Under the pieces are notes generated by a model, which saw nothing but the letters and a program-made list of their open reading frames with translations, searched no databases and was not told the origin of the DNA. A DNA stretch of 8,971 bases from Rhodobacter sp. (lineage in GTDB: Bacteria; Pseudomonadota; Alphaproteobacteria; Rhodobacterales; Rhodobacteraceae), in the NCBI GenBank assembly GCA_013824055.1, contig PNNE01000079.1, positions 1 to 8,971 of the forward strand, in the 5' to 3' direction. Shown here piece after piece: positions 1-5,280 of this stretch (positions are counted from its first letter, which is position 1; every line of letters starts with the position of its first letter). The position numbers were made by a program, and so were the translations under genes.

Positions 1-2
1 GG

Positions 3-36
3 ATCAGGTGCTTGCCCAGATCAGCTGCTTGCCCAG
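3..36. repeat. 17-bp tandem duplication across the gnd stop codon
   Basis: ATCAGGTGCTTGCCCAG (3-19) is followed directly by ATCAGCTGCTTGCCCAG (20-36), identical except for one base. The gnd stop (23-21 on the minus strand) lies in the second copy as written, the one nearer the gene. The duplication sets the last few residues (WASS) of the enzyme, beyond the conserved core. Confidence 0.8.
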
Positions 37-1424
37 GGACCGTGCGGATGGTCCAGGCCGTCAAGCCGCCGGAACCCGTGCAGGCCGAAATAGTCGCGCT
101 GGCCCTGGATCATGTTCGCGGTCCCGCGCGCGGTGCGCATCAGGTCGAACCAGGCCAGGCCCGCCGACAGCGCGGGCAACCCCAGACCATGCAGCGCCCC
201 CTGCGCCACCACCCGGCGCAGGGCGGGGGTGGTCTGGCGCAGAAGGTCGGCGAAGAACGGCGCCAGCATCAGGTTGCGGGTCGGGTCCTGGGCCAGCGCC
301 TCGGCCATGTCGTTCAGCATCGCCGAGCGGATGATGCAGCCGGCGCGCCAGACCCTGGCTATGGCCGGCATGTCCAGCGCCCAGCCGAATTCATCCGCCG
401 CCGCCGTCATCATCGTGAAACCCTGCGCATAGCACAGGATCTTGCCCGCGATCAGCGCCTGTTCCAGGTCCCCGACCGGCAGGGTGGCGCGGGTCGGAGC
501 CGGCCCGTACAGCGCCTCGCCCGCCGCCCGTTCGCCCCGCCGCGAGGACACGTTGCGCGCCATCACCGCCGCCTCGATCACCGGGACCGGGGTGCCAAGG
601 TTCTGCGCCTCGATCGCGGTCCAGCGCCCGGTGCCCTTCTGGCCCGCCGCGTCGACGATCATGTCCAGCAGCGGCCCGCCCGTGACCGGATCGACGGCGC
701 CCGCGACGGCGGCGGAAATCTCGACCAGGTAGGAGCGCAGGACACCTTCGTTCCAGCGCGCAAGGATCGGTGCGATCTGCGGCGCGGTCAGGCCGAGGCC
801 GTCGCGCATCACGCCGTAGACCTCGGCGATCATCTGCATGTCGGCGTATTCGATGCCGTTGTGGACCGCCTTGACGAAATGCCCCGCCCCGGCCTCGCCC
901 ATGTGGTCGGCGCAGGGCGTGCCATCATCGGCCTGCGCGGCGATGGCGCGGAAGACCCCGGCCATGCGGTCCCAGTCCTGGCGTGTGCCGCCCGCCATGA
1001 TCGCCGGGCCGTGCCGCGCGCCCGCTTCGCCGCCGGAAACGCCGATGCCCATGAAGCGGAACGGCAGGCCCTGCGCGGTGCGCCGGTTGGTGTCGTGGAA
1101 GTTGGCGTTGCCCGCGTCGATGACCAGGTCCTCGGGTGCCAGGTGCTTGGCGAGCTGGGCCAGCATGTCGTCGACCGGCTTGCCCGCCGGGACCATCAGG
1201 ATGATCGACCGCGGCGGGGCCATCGCCGCTACCAGGCCGGCCAGCGTGTCGGTCGGGACGATCTGCGCGGCCAGGGCGCCCGCCCCGGCGTGAAACTCGG
1301 CCGTGACCGAGGCCGTGCGGTTCCAGACCGCGATGGGAAAGCCCTTTTCGGCGATGTTCAGCGCCAGCGCCGCACCCATCGTTCCCAGGCCGATCAGCCC
1401 GACCTGCGGTTTCGTCATGGCCAT
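21..1424 (-). CDS. gnd: 6-phosphogluconate dehydrogenase, decarboxylating (NADP-type)
   Basis: Cytosolic enzyme that oxidises and decarboxylates 6-phosphogluconate to ribulose 5-phosphate with NADP+, the last oxidative step of the pentose phosphate pathway. The 467-residue product has the usual family length. Visible landmarks are the N-terminal Rossmann motif GLGTMG (residues 12-17), NRT after the second strand (35-37, typical of NADP use), GVSGGEAGARHGP (128-140), and the catalytic stretch KAVHNGIEYAD with Lys185, His188, Asn189 and Glu192. AGQKGTGRWT lies at 260-269, and the C-terminal QRDYFGLH at 442-449 supplies substrate contacts to the partner subunit. The ATG at 1424 is preferred because GGAGG lies 8 bases upstream. 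A second in-frame ATG at 1418 would give an exact ATGA overlap with the upstream gene but has worse spacing. It is cotranscribed with the gluconolactonase, whose 3' end it overlaps. The last codons and stop lie inside a 17-bp tandem repeat. Identity is very secure. Confidence 0.97.
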   Translation of the reverse strand: MAMTKPQVGLIGLGTMGAALALNIAEKGFPIAVWNRTASVTAEFHAGAGALAAQIVPTDTLAGLVAAMAPPRSIILMVPAGKPVDDMLAQLAKHLAPEDLVIDAGNANFHDTNRRTAQGLPFRFMGIGVSGGEAGARHGPAIMAGGTRQDWDRMAGVFRAIAAQADDGTPCADHMGEAGAGHFVKAVHNGIEYADMQMIAEVYGVMRDGLGLTAPQIAPILARWNEGVLRSYLVEISAAVAGAVDPVTGGPLLDMIVDAAGQKGTGRWTAIEAQNLGTPVPVIEAAVMARNVSSRRGERAAGEALYGPAPTRATLPVGDLEQALIAGKILCYAQGFTMMTAAADEFGWALDMPAIARVWRAGCIIRSAMLNDMAEALAQDPTRNLMLAPFFADLLRQTTPALRRVVAQGALHGLGLPALSAGLAWFDLMRTARGTANMIQGQRDYFGLHGFRRLDGLDHPHGPWASS

Positions 1425-2317
1425 TGCGCGCCCCTCCGGTTCAGGACGACCGCGTAGAGCCCGGTCGTCGCGGTGATGAAAAGCCGGTGCTTCGCCCGCC
1501 CGCCGAAGCAGAGGTTCGAGACCACCTCGGGCACCAGGACCTTGCCCATCAGATGCCCGTCCGGCGCGAGGCAGTGCACGCCGTCGCGGGCCGAGGACCA
1601 GAGGTTGCCCTCGTCATCCACCCTGATCCCGTCGGCGCAGCCAGGGTCGATCCGGTGGAAGAGGGACCCCCCCTTGGGCCGCCCGGTTCCCATGTCGAAG
1701 CTGAGGATGTGCTGTGGGTCGGCGTGGAAGGCGCGGCCGGTGTCGGCGACGTAAAGCCGGCTTTCATCGGGGCTGAAGGCCAGGCCGTTGGGGCAGGCCA
1801 TGTCGGTGATCACCGCCTCGATGGTCCCGTCGGGGTCGACGCGGTAGACCGAACAGGGCAGCTCTGCCTCGGCCCTGAACCCCTCGTAGTCGCTGACGAT
1901 GCCGTAATGCGGATCGGTGAACCAGATCGCCCCGTCGCGGCTGACGACGACGTCGTTGGGGCTGTTCAGCCGCTTGCCCCGGTAGCTGTCGGCGATCACG
2001 GTGATCTGTCCGTCCCACTCGGTCCGCGTGACCCGCCGCGTGCCATGCTCGCAGGAGATCAGCCGTCCCTGCCGGTCCCGCGTATGGCCGTTGGCGTGAT
2101 TCGCGGGAGCGCGGAAAGTGGTCAGCCCGGAATAGCCATAGCGCAGGATGCGGTCGTTGGGGACGTCCGAGAACAGCAGGCACTGCTGGTCGCCGAACCA
2201 GACCGGACCTTCGGCCCAGTCGAAGCCCTCGGCCAGTTTCTTCAAGGGCGCGTTGTGCAGGACATAGTGTCCGAACGTTGGATCAACGATCTCGAACCAC
2301 GAAGCGCTTGCGGTCAT
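1415..2317 (-). CDS. SMP-30/gluconolactonase family lactonase
   Basis: Six-bladed beta-propeller hydrolase of the SMP-30/gluconolactonase/LRE family, expected to open a sugar-acid lactone such as D-glucono-1,5-lactone using one divalent metal. Length (300 residues) is normal. Likely metal and substrate ligands are Glu36 in AEGPVWF, Asn121 in NSPNDVVV, Asn177 in CPNGLAFSPDE and Asp229 in CADGIRVDDEGNLW; these are the family positions. NSPNDVVVSRDGAIWFTDPHYG (split over 118-139) is typical of gluconolactonases rather than of paraoxonase-like relatives. There is no signal peptide, so the protein appears cytoplasmic. The ATG at 2317 has a strong GGAGGT Shine-Dalgarno (2328-2323) with 5-base spacing. 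It is first gene of the leftward arm and overlaps gnd by 10 bases. The gluconate enzymes around it support gluconolactone as substrate, but other sugar lactones (xylono-, galactono-) cannot be excluded. Confidence 0.9.
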   Translation of the reverse strand: MTASASWFEIVDPTFGHYVLHNAPLKKLAEGFDWAEGPVWFGDQQCLLFSDVPNDRILRYGYSGLTTFRAPANHANGHTRDRQGRLISCEHGTRRVTRTEWDGQITVIADSYRGKRLNSPNDVVVSRDGAIWFTDPHYGIVSDYEGFRAEAELPCSVYRVDPDGTIEAVITDMACPNGLAFSPDESRLYVADTGRAFHADPQHILSFDMGTGRPKGGSLFHRIDPGCADGIRVDDEGNLWSSARDGVHCLAPDGHLMGKVLVPEVVSNLCFGGRAKHRLFITATTGLYAVVLNRRGAQWP

Positions 2318-2327
2318 GGGTCACCTC

Positions 2328-2341
2328 CGTTAGCGCTCACT
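2328..2341. promoter_or_regulatory. Putative LacI-family operator between divergent gluconate genes
   Basis: The 14 bases CGTTAGCGCTCACT match the common LacI-family palindrome TGTTAGCGCTAACA at 11 of 14 positions, including the central TTAGCGCT. The site lies in the 65-base gap between the gluconolactonase and gluconate dehydrogenase genes and touches the Shine-Dalgarno of the leftward gene. That position suits a repressor, such as a gluconate-sensing GntR/LacI-type protein, controlling both arms. No regulator gene is in the window, so the ligand is inferred from the genes. A second AGCGCT core within GAAGCGCTTG (2301-2310) lies 29 bases away, about three helical turns, and might be an auxiliary site. 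Confidence 0.5.
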
Positions 2342-2367
2342 CTTGCCCAGCGGACGCGAGGGCACAA
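2339..2367 (-). promoter_or_regulatory. Possible sigma-70 promoter for gluconolactonase-gnd
   Basis: Read leftward, TTGTGC (2367-2362) and AAGAGT (2344-2339) are separated by 17 bases. The -35 box is fair and the -10 box poor (3 of 6 to TATAAT). Transcription would start near 2332, inside the putative operator, giving a short leader ahead of the GGAGGT ribosome binding site. The arrangement suits repression by a LacI-type protein, but the boxes alone are weak evidence. I could not pick a convincing matching promoter for the rightward arm. Confidence 0.25.
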
Positions 2368-2382
2368 GACGCGGAGGAGCCG

Positions 2383-3138
2383 ATGTCGCATTCCTTGTTC
2401 GACCTGACCGGGCGGCGCGCGCTGGTGACGGGGGCGTCGCAGGGGATCGGGCTGGCCCTGGCGCGGGGGCTGGCCAAGGCCGGGGCGCTGGTGGTGATCA
2501 ACGGGCGGGACGAGGCGCGGGTCCGGGCGGCGGCCGCGACGATCCCGGGGGCCGAGGTGCTGGTCTTCGACGTGACGGACCACGAGGCGGTGCGCGCCGC
2601 CGTGGACGGGTTCGAGGCGCAAGGCCTGCCCATCGACATCCTGGTGAACAACGCGGGCATCCAGCACCGCGCGCCCCTGCAGGATTTCCCCGCCGAGGCG
2701 TTCGAGCGGCTGTTGCAGACCAATGTCGGCTCGGTCTTCCACGTGGGTCAGGCTGTCGCGCGCCACATGATCGCGCGCGGGCGCGGGCGGATCATCAACA
2801 TCGCCAGCGTGCAGACGGCGCTGGCCCGGCCCGGCATCGCGCCCTACACGGCGACGAAGGGCGCGGTCGGCAACCTGACCAAGGGCATGGCGACCGACTG
2901 GGCGCGGCATGGCCTGACCTGCAACGCCATCGCGCCGGGATATTTCGAGACGCCGCTGAACGCCGCCCTGATGGCCGACCCCGAGTTCGACGCCTGGCTG
3001 AAGCAGCGCACTCCGGCGGGCCGCTGGGGCAGGGTCGAGGAGTTGCAGGGCGCCTGCATCTTCCTGGCCTCGGAGGCGGCAAGCTTTGTCAACGGCCATG
3101 TGCTTTACGTCGACGGCGGCATCACGGTGTCGCTGTGA
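2383..3138 (+). CDS. idnO: Gluconate 5-dehydrogenase (IdnO/Gno-type SDR)
   Basis: Classical short-chain dehydrogenase/reductase of 251 residues that most likely interconverts D-gluconate and 5-keto-D-gluconate with NAD(P)(H) in the cytosol. The cofactor motif TGASQGIG is at 16-23, NNAG at 89-92, and the catalytic tetrad is Asn114, Ser142, Tyr155 and Lys159 (YTATKGA). Stretches such as VNNAGIQHRAPL, APGYFETPLNAAL, RTPAGRWGRVEEL and FVNGHVLYVDGG resemble the E. coli IdnO sequence I recall, including its characteristic C-terminal VDGG ending. The ATG at 2383 is chosen over upstream in-frame codons because GGAGG (2373-2377) sits 5 bases ahead and translation there begins with the usual FDLTGRRALVTG. 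Its stop overlaps the GTG start of gntK. The subfamily is well supported by sequence and by the gluconate neighbours, but SDR substrates can differ, so 2-deoxygluconate or a related acid is the main alternative. Confidence 0.85.
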   Translation: MSHSLFDLTGRRALVTGASQGIGLALARGLAKAGALVVINGRDEARVRAAAATIPGAEVLVFDVTDHEAVRAAVDGFEAQGLPIDILVNNAGIQHRAPLQDFPAEAFERLLQTNVGSVFHVGQAVARHMIARGRGRIINIASVQTALARPGIAPYTATKGAVGNLTKGMATDWARHGLTCNAIAPGYFETPLNAALMADPEFDAWLKQRTPAGRWGRVEELQGACIFLASEAASFVNGHVLYVDGGITVSL

Positions 3139-3635
3139 GGCGGATCGTGATCATGGGGGTCTCGGGCTGCGGCAAGTCCTCGGTCGGTGAGGCGCTGTCG
3201 GCCCGGTTGGGCATCGCCTATTTCGACGGCGACGACCTGCACACTCCCGACGCCGTGGCCAGGATGCGCGACGGGATTGCCTTGACCGATGCCGACCGCT
3301 GGCCCTGGCTGGACCGGGTGGCCGCGGTGCTGCGGGACAAGGCCCCGGTGATCATCGGCTGCTCGGCCCTGAAGCGGGCCTACCGCGACCGCATCCGGGA
3401 GGGCGCGGCTGGGCCGGTGACCTTCGTCCACCTTGCGGGAAGTCGCGCGTTGATCGCGGCGCGCATGGGCGCGCGGACCGGGCATTACATGCCGACCACG
3501 CTGCTGGACAGCCAGTTTGCGGCGCTGGAGCCTCCCGGCCCGGAGGAGGCGATCACCGTGGACATCGCGCTGGACCTGCCCGCTCTGGTCGCGGCGGTGC
3601 TGGACCGGCTGCCCCAGGATCGGGGCGGTTCCTAA
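3135..3635 (+). CDS. gntK: Gluconokinase (thermoresistant GntK/IdnK type)
   Basis: Small P-loop kinase that phosphorylates D-gluconate with ATP to 6-phosphogluconate, the substrate of the gnd product encoded on the divergent arm. The 166-residue protein is slightly shorter than the usual 170-180. Walker A is GVSGCGKS (8-15). FDGDDLHTPDAVARMRDG (30-47) with the following LTDADRWPWL (50-59) matches the gluconate-binding segment of the family. CSALKRAYRDRIR (76-88) and HYMPTTLLDSQFAALEPP (117-134) are further family hallmarks. I place the start at GTG 3135, giving a GTGA overlap with the dehydrogenase stop; the alternative ATG at 3153 would cut off the first beta strand before the P-loop. Translation is probably coupled to the upstream gene. 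No membrane segment or fusion is visible. Identity is secure. Confidence 0.95.
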   Translation: MRRIVIMGVSGCGKSSVGEALSARLGIAYFDGDDLHTPDAVARMRDGIALTDADRWPWLDRVAAVLRDKAPVIIGCSALKRAYRDRIREGAAGPVTFVHLAGSRALIAARMGARTGHYMPTTLLDSQFAALEPPGPEEAITVDIALDLPALVAAVLDRLPQDRGGS

Positions 3636-3665
3636 ATCGAGCGCTTCGCGCGTGCCTTTTGTCTC

Positions 3666-3694
3666 GCGCTTTCGCGTGAAGGACGCGAAAGCGC
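3666..3694 (+). terminator. Perfect 11-bp hairpin after gntK, possible terminator
   Basis: GCGCTTTCGCG (3666-3676) and CGCGAAAGCGC (3684-3694) are exact reverse complements around a 7-base loop, 31 bases after the gntK stop. The stem is very stable, but no T-run follows on either strand. It is therefore not a standard intrinsic terminator; it may block RNA decay or help Rho-dependent termination of the gluconate operon. Confidence 0.45.
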
Positions 3695-3703
3695 TCGGCC
3701 GTC

Positions 3704-3740
3704 GGGGACGCTTCGCCCCCCAAACCCCCAGAGGATATTT
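3704..3740 (+). repeat. GC hairpin plus CCCCCAGAGGATATTT, Rhodobacteraceae-like intergenic element
   Basis: GGGG (3704-3707) pairs with CCCC (3716-3719). An inner CG/CG pair around CTT and a bulged A complete the hairpin, and C-rich sequence leading to GGATATTT (3733-3740) follows. From memory, GC hairpins followed by CCCC-GGATATTT-like tails recur between genes in Rhodobacteraceae genomes. With the preceding hairpin it may form a composite transcription end ahead of the B12-regulated operon. Only one copy is in this window, so its repeat status is inference. Confidence 0.35.
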
Positions 3741-3792
3741 GTGCAAATGTGAAAGGCTGACGGGACCTGGCGGAACAGGGTCGTTTTCGATC

Positions 3793-3821
3793 TTGAACCG
3801 TCCGGAATTCCGGCGCAGACA
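3793..3821 (+). promoter_or_regulatory. Weak promoter candidate with CCGGAATTCCGG palindrome in its spacer
   Basis: TTGAAC (3793-3798) and CAGACA (3816-3821) are 17 bases apart; the first is a good -35 box and the second a poor -10. A perfect 12-base palindrome CCGGAATTCCGG fills 3802-3813. The riboswitch transcript must start upstream of about 3828, so a promoter belongs in this interval, but the exact boxes are uncertain. Confidence 0.2.
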
Positions 3822-3827
3822 GAGGGG

Positions 3828-4024
3828 GATGGTTCCCGGCCAAACCACGCGCGGCCGGGTGAAAAGGGAACGGGGTGAGGTGTAGGCAACAGCCGCCGAA
3901 TCCCCGACTGCCCCCGCAACTGTAAGCGGCGAGCGACCCCTCTCATGCCACTGGTCTGCCGTTCGAACGGCGGGCCGGGAAGGCAAGGGGAAGCGGCGAC
4001 CCGCGAAGTCAGGAGACCTGCCAT
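3828..4024 (+). ncRNA. Cobalamin (B12) riboswitch
   Basis: Leader RNA aptamer that binds adenosylcobalamin or a related cobalamin and lowers expression of the genes downstream. Conserved class landmarks occur in the correct order: GGTTCCC (3831-3837) pairing with GGGAAC (3866-3871) beside TGAAAAGGGAA (3860-3870), and GGGGTGAGG (3872-3880). Then come AATCCCCGACTG (3899-3910), CCCGCAACTGTAA (3913-3925), GCCACTG (3947-3953), GGGAAGGC (3977-3984), CGACCCGCGAAGTC (3997-4010) and the B12 box AGTCAGGAGACCTGCC (4007-4022). The hairpin GCCGTTCGAACGGC (3958-3971) is a variable arm between GCCACTG and GGGAAGGC. The DUF1636 start codon follows by about 45 bases. Exact ends of the aptamer are approximate; identity is not in doubt. 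Confidence 0.96.
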
Positions 4025-4039
4025 CGAAAATGTAACCCA

Positions 4040-4063
4040 CCGGGCGGGGTGCCCCGGAAGGAG
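4040..4063 (+). promoter_or_regulatory. Hairpin touching the ribosome binding site: likely riboswitch expression platform
   Basis: CCGGGC (4040-4045) can pair with GCCCCGG (4051-4057) with one bulged C and a GGGGT loop. The next six bases, AAGGAG (4058-4063), are the Shine-Dalgarno of the first gene, 6 bases before its ATG. There is no T-run after the hairpin, so control of translation initiation is more likely than termination. How the aptamer switches this structure is not evident from simple pairing. Confidence 0.4.
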
Positions 4064-4069
4064 ATTTCG

Positions 4070-4519
4070 ATGGACGAACTTCCCCAGGGGTCCCGGCCCC
4101 GGACGTATTCGGTGGCGCAATCCGCGCCGCATCAGGTGCTGGTCTGCAAGGCCTGCAAGCACAAGGGCGATGTCTGCAAGCCCGGCTTCGCTCTGCTGAG
4201 AAAGCTGCGAGACGCGATTTCGGCGGCGGGGCTTGGCGAGGCGTTCGAGGTCTCGGGCACGGCCTGTCTGGCGGGCTGCGTGCCCGATCACGGCGAGCCC
4301 TGCGTTGTCGGTTGGCGCGCGACCGGCAAGGCGACCTGGCTGTTCGGCGACATTGACCCCGACCAGCCGCTGGACGACCTGGTCGCCTTCGCCCGCAGCT
4401 ATGCCGCGCTGAAGGACGGCTGGATGACCGGCCGCGACCTGCCGACGCGGCTTTGCGACACGACCCTGGCGCGCATCCCGGCCGCGATGATCGTCACGCA
4501 GGAAGGGGCGATCCAGTGA
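4070..4519 (+). CDS. DUF1636 cysteine-rich metal-binding protein (2Fe-2S thioredoxin-like)
   Basis: Predicted cytosolic metal-binding protein of 149 residues, first gene behind the B12 riboswitch. I recognise the DUF1636 pattern: CKACKHKGDVCKPG (26-39) and SGTACLAGCVPDHGEPCVVGW (split over 62-82), followed by a TWLFGDIDP segment (89-97). Cysteines at 26, 29, 36, 66, 70 and 78 form two groups, C-x2-C-x6-C and C-x3-C-x7-C, resembling thioredoxin-like [2Fe-2S] ferredoxins. No signal peptide or membrane segment is present. The ATG at 4070 is chosen over GTG 4049 because AAGGAG sits 6 bases upstream, while the GTG lies inside the leader hairpin. It overlaps the next gene by GTGA. Its biochemical role is unknown to me. 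B12 control and a transporter neighbour suggest a part in corrinoid or cobalt handling, perhaps electron supply for cobalt reduction; this is inference. Confidence 0.85.
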   Translation: MDELPQGSRPRTYSVAQSAPHQVLVCKACKHKGDVCKPGFALLRKLRDAISAAGLGEAFEVSGTACLAGCVPDHGEPCVVGWRATGKATWLFGDIDPDQPLDDLVAFARSYAALKDGWMTGRDLPTRLCDTTLARIPAAMIVTQEGAIQ

Positions 4520-5280
4520 CCGTGCTTGAACTGCGCAACGTCACCTGGGGTCCGAAGCGCGCCCCGGCAATCCTGCACGACATCTCGTTCCGGCTGGCGG
4601 AGGGCGAGGTCCTGGCGATCTGCGGGGCGAACGGGGCGGGGAAGTCCTCGCTCTTGCGACTGCTCTATCGCCACCAGGTGCCGCTTTCCGGCTCGATCAT
4701 CGTCGAGGGCCGCGATCTGTGGCATCGCCCGGCACGGGAAGCGGCGCGGATCGTGGCGGCCGTCCTGCAGGAACAGCCGACGGACTTTGCGCTGACCACG
4801 CGCGACATCGTCCTGCTTGGCCGTCTGCCGCACCGGCAGGGGATGGGGCCGGGGGTGCGGGACACCGCGATCTCCGAGGCCGCACTGGTCAGGATGGACC
4901 TGTCGCACCTGGCCGACCGCCGGTTCGGCACGCTTTCGGGCGGCGAGCGTCAGCGGGTCATGGTCGCGCGTGCCCTGGCGCAGGAACCCCGCATCCTGGT
5001 GCTGGACGAGCCCACCAACCACCTCGACATCCGGCATCAGCTGGAACTCCTCCGCCTGCTGCGCGGGCTTGGCCTGGCGGTGGTCTGCACGCTGCACGAC
5101 CTGACCCTTGCCGCCGAATTTGCCGACCGCGTGCTGATCCTGGACCAGGGCCGCGTGATTGCCGACGCCGCCCCGGATCAGGCGCTGACCGAAGCCACCA
5201 TCGCCCGCGCCTTCCAGGTCGCGACACGGATCGACCGATCCGGCACGTCTCCCCGTTTCTCCTTTCAGTTGGACCACTAG
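4516..5280 (+). CDS. ABC transporter ATP-binding protein, BtuD/FecE type
   Basis: Cytoplasmic ATPase subunit (254 residues) of a type II importer for cobalamin, haem or siderophore-like compounds. Motifs in order are Walker A GANGAGKS (37-44), Q-loop Gln85, signature LSGGERQRV (140-148), Walker B ILVLDEP (160-166), D-loop NHLD (168-171) and switch His194 in TLHD. All key residues are intact. The start is GTG 4516, which overlaps the DUF1636 stop as GTGA and has AAGGGG 7 bases upstream; translation from there begins at the expected first beta strand. Its TAG stop is immediately followed by the ATG of the binding-protein gene. Together with the next genes it forms a complete importer with a periplasmic receptor and a homodimeric permease. 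Sequence alone does not fix the substrate; the B12 riboswitch and cobQ favour a corrinoid. Confidence 0.93.
   Translation: MTVLELRNVTWGPKRAPAILHDISFRLAEGEVLAICGANGAGKSSLLRLLYRHQVPLSGSIIVEGRDLWHRPAREAARIVAAVLQEQPTDFALTTRDIVLLGRLPHRQGMGPGVRDTAISEAALVRMDLSHLADRRFGTLSGGERQRVMVARALAQEPRILVLDEPTNHLDIRHQLELLRLLRGLGLAVVCTLHDLTLAAEFADRVLILDQGRVIADAAPDQALTEATIARAFQVATRIDRSGTSPRFSFQLDH

Noticed and set aside
12..1457. 481-codon plus-strand open frame opposite gnd
   Set aside because: Its translation is Arg/Gly/His-rich with no recognisable domain, while the opposite strand encodes an intact gnd. It is a shadow frame of GC-rich coding DNA.
2278..2382. Upstream extension of the gluconate 5-dehydrogenase frame
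   Set aside because: It would read back through the operator region and the lactonase start; the ATG at 2383 has a good Shine-Dalgarno and the normal family N-terminus.
3666..3694. Standard Rho-independent terminator
   Set aside because: The stem is perfect but no run of T follows on either strand, so only a tentative terminator is listed.
3517..3885. 122-codon plus-strand open frame from within gntK into the leader
   Set aside because: It overlaps the conserved 3' part of gntK out of frame and runs into the riboswitch; no ribosome binding site or recognisable domain.
3958..3971. GCCGTTCGAACGGC palindrome as an independent operator
   Set aside because: It lies inside the aptamer between GCCACTG and GGGAAGGC, where a variable hairpin arm is expected.
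3632..4291. 219-codon minus-strand open frame over the riboswitch region
   Set aside because: It runs antisense to the conserved aptamer and the DUF1636 start; its composition is not protein-like.
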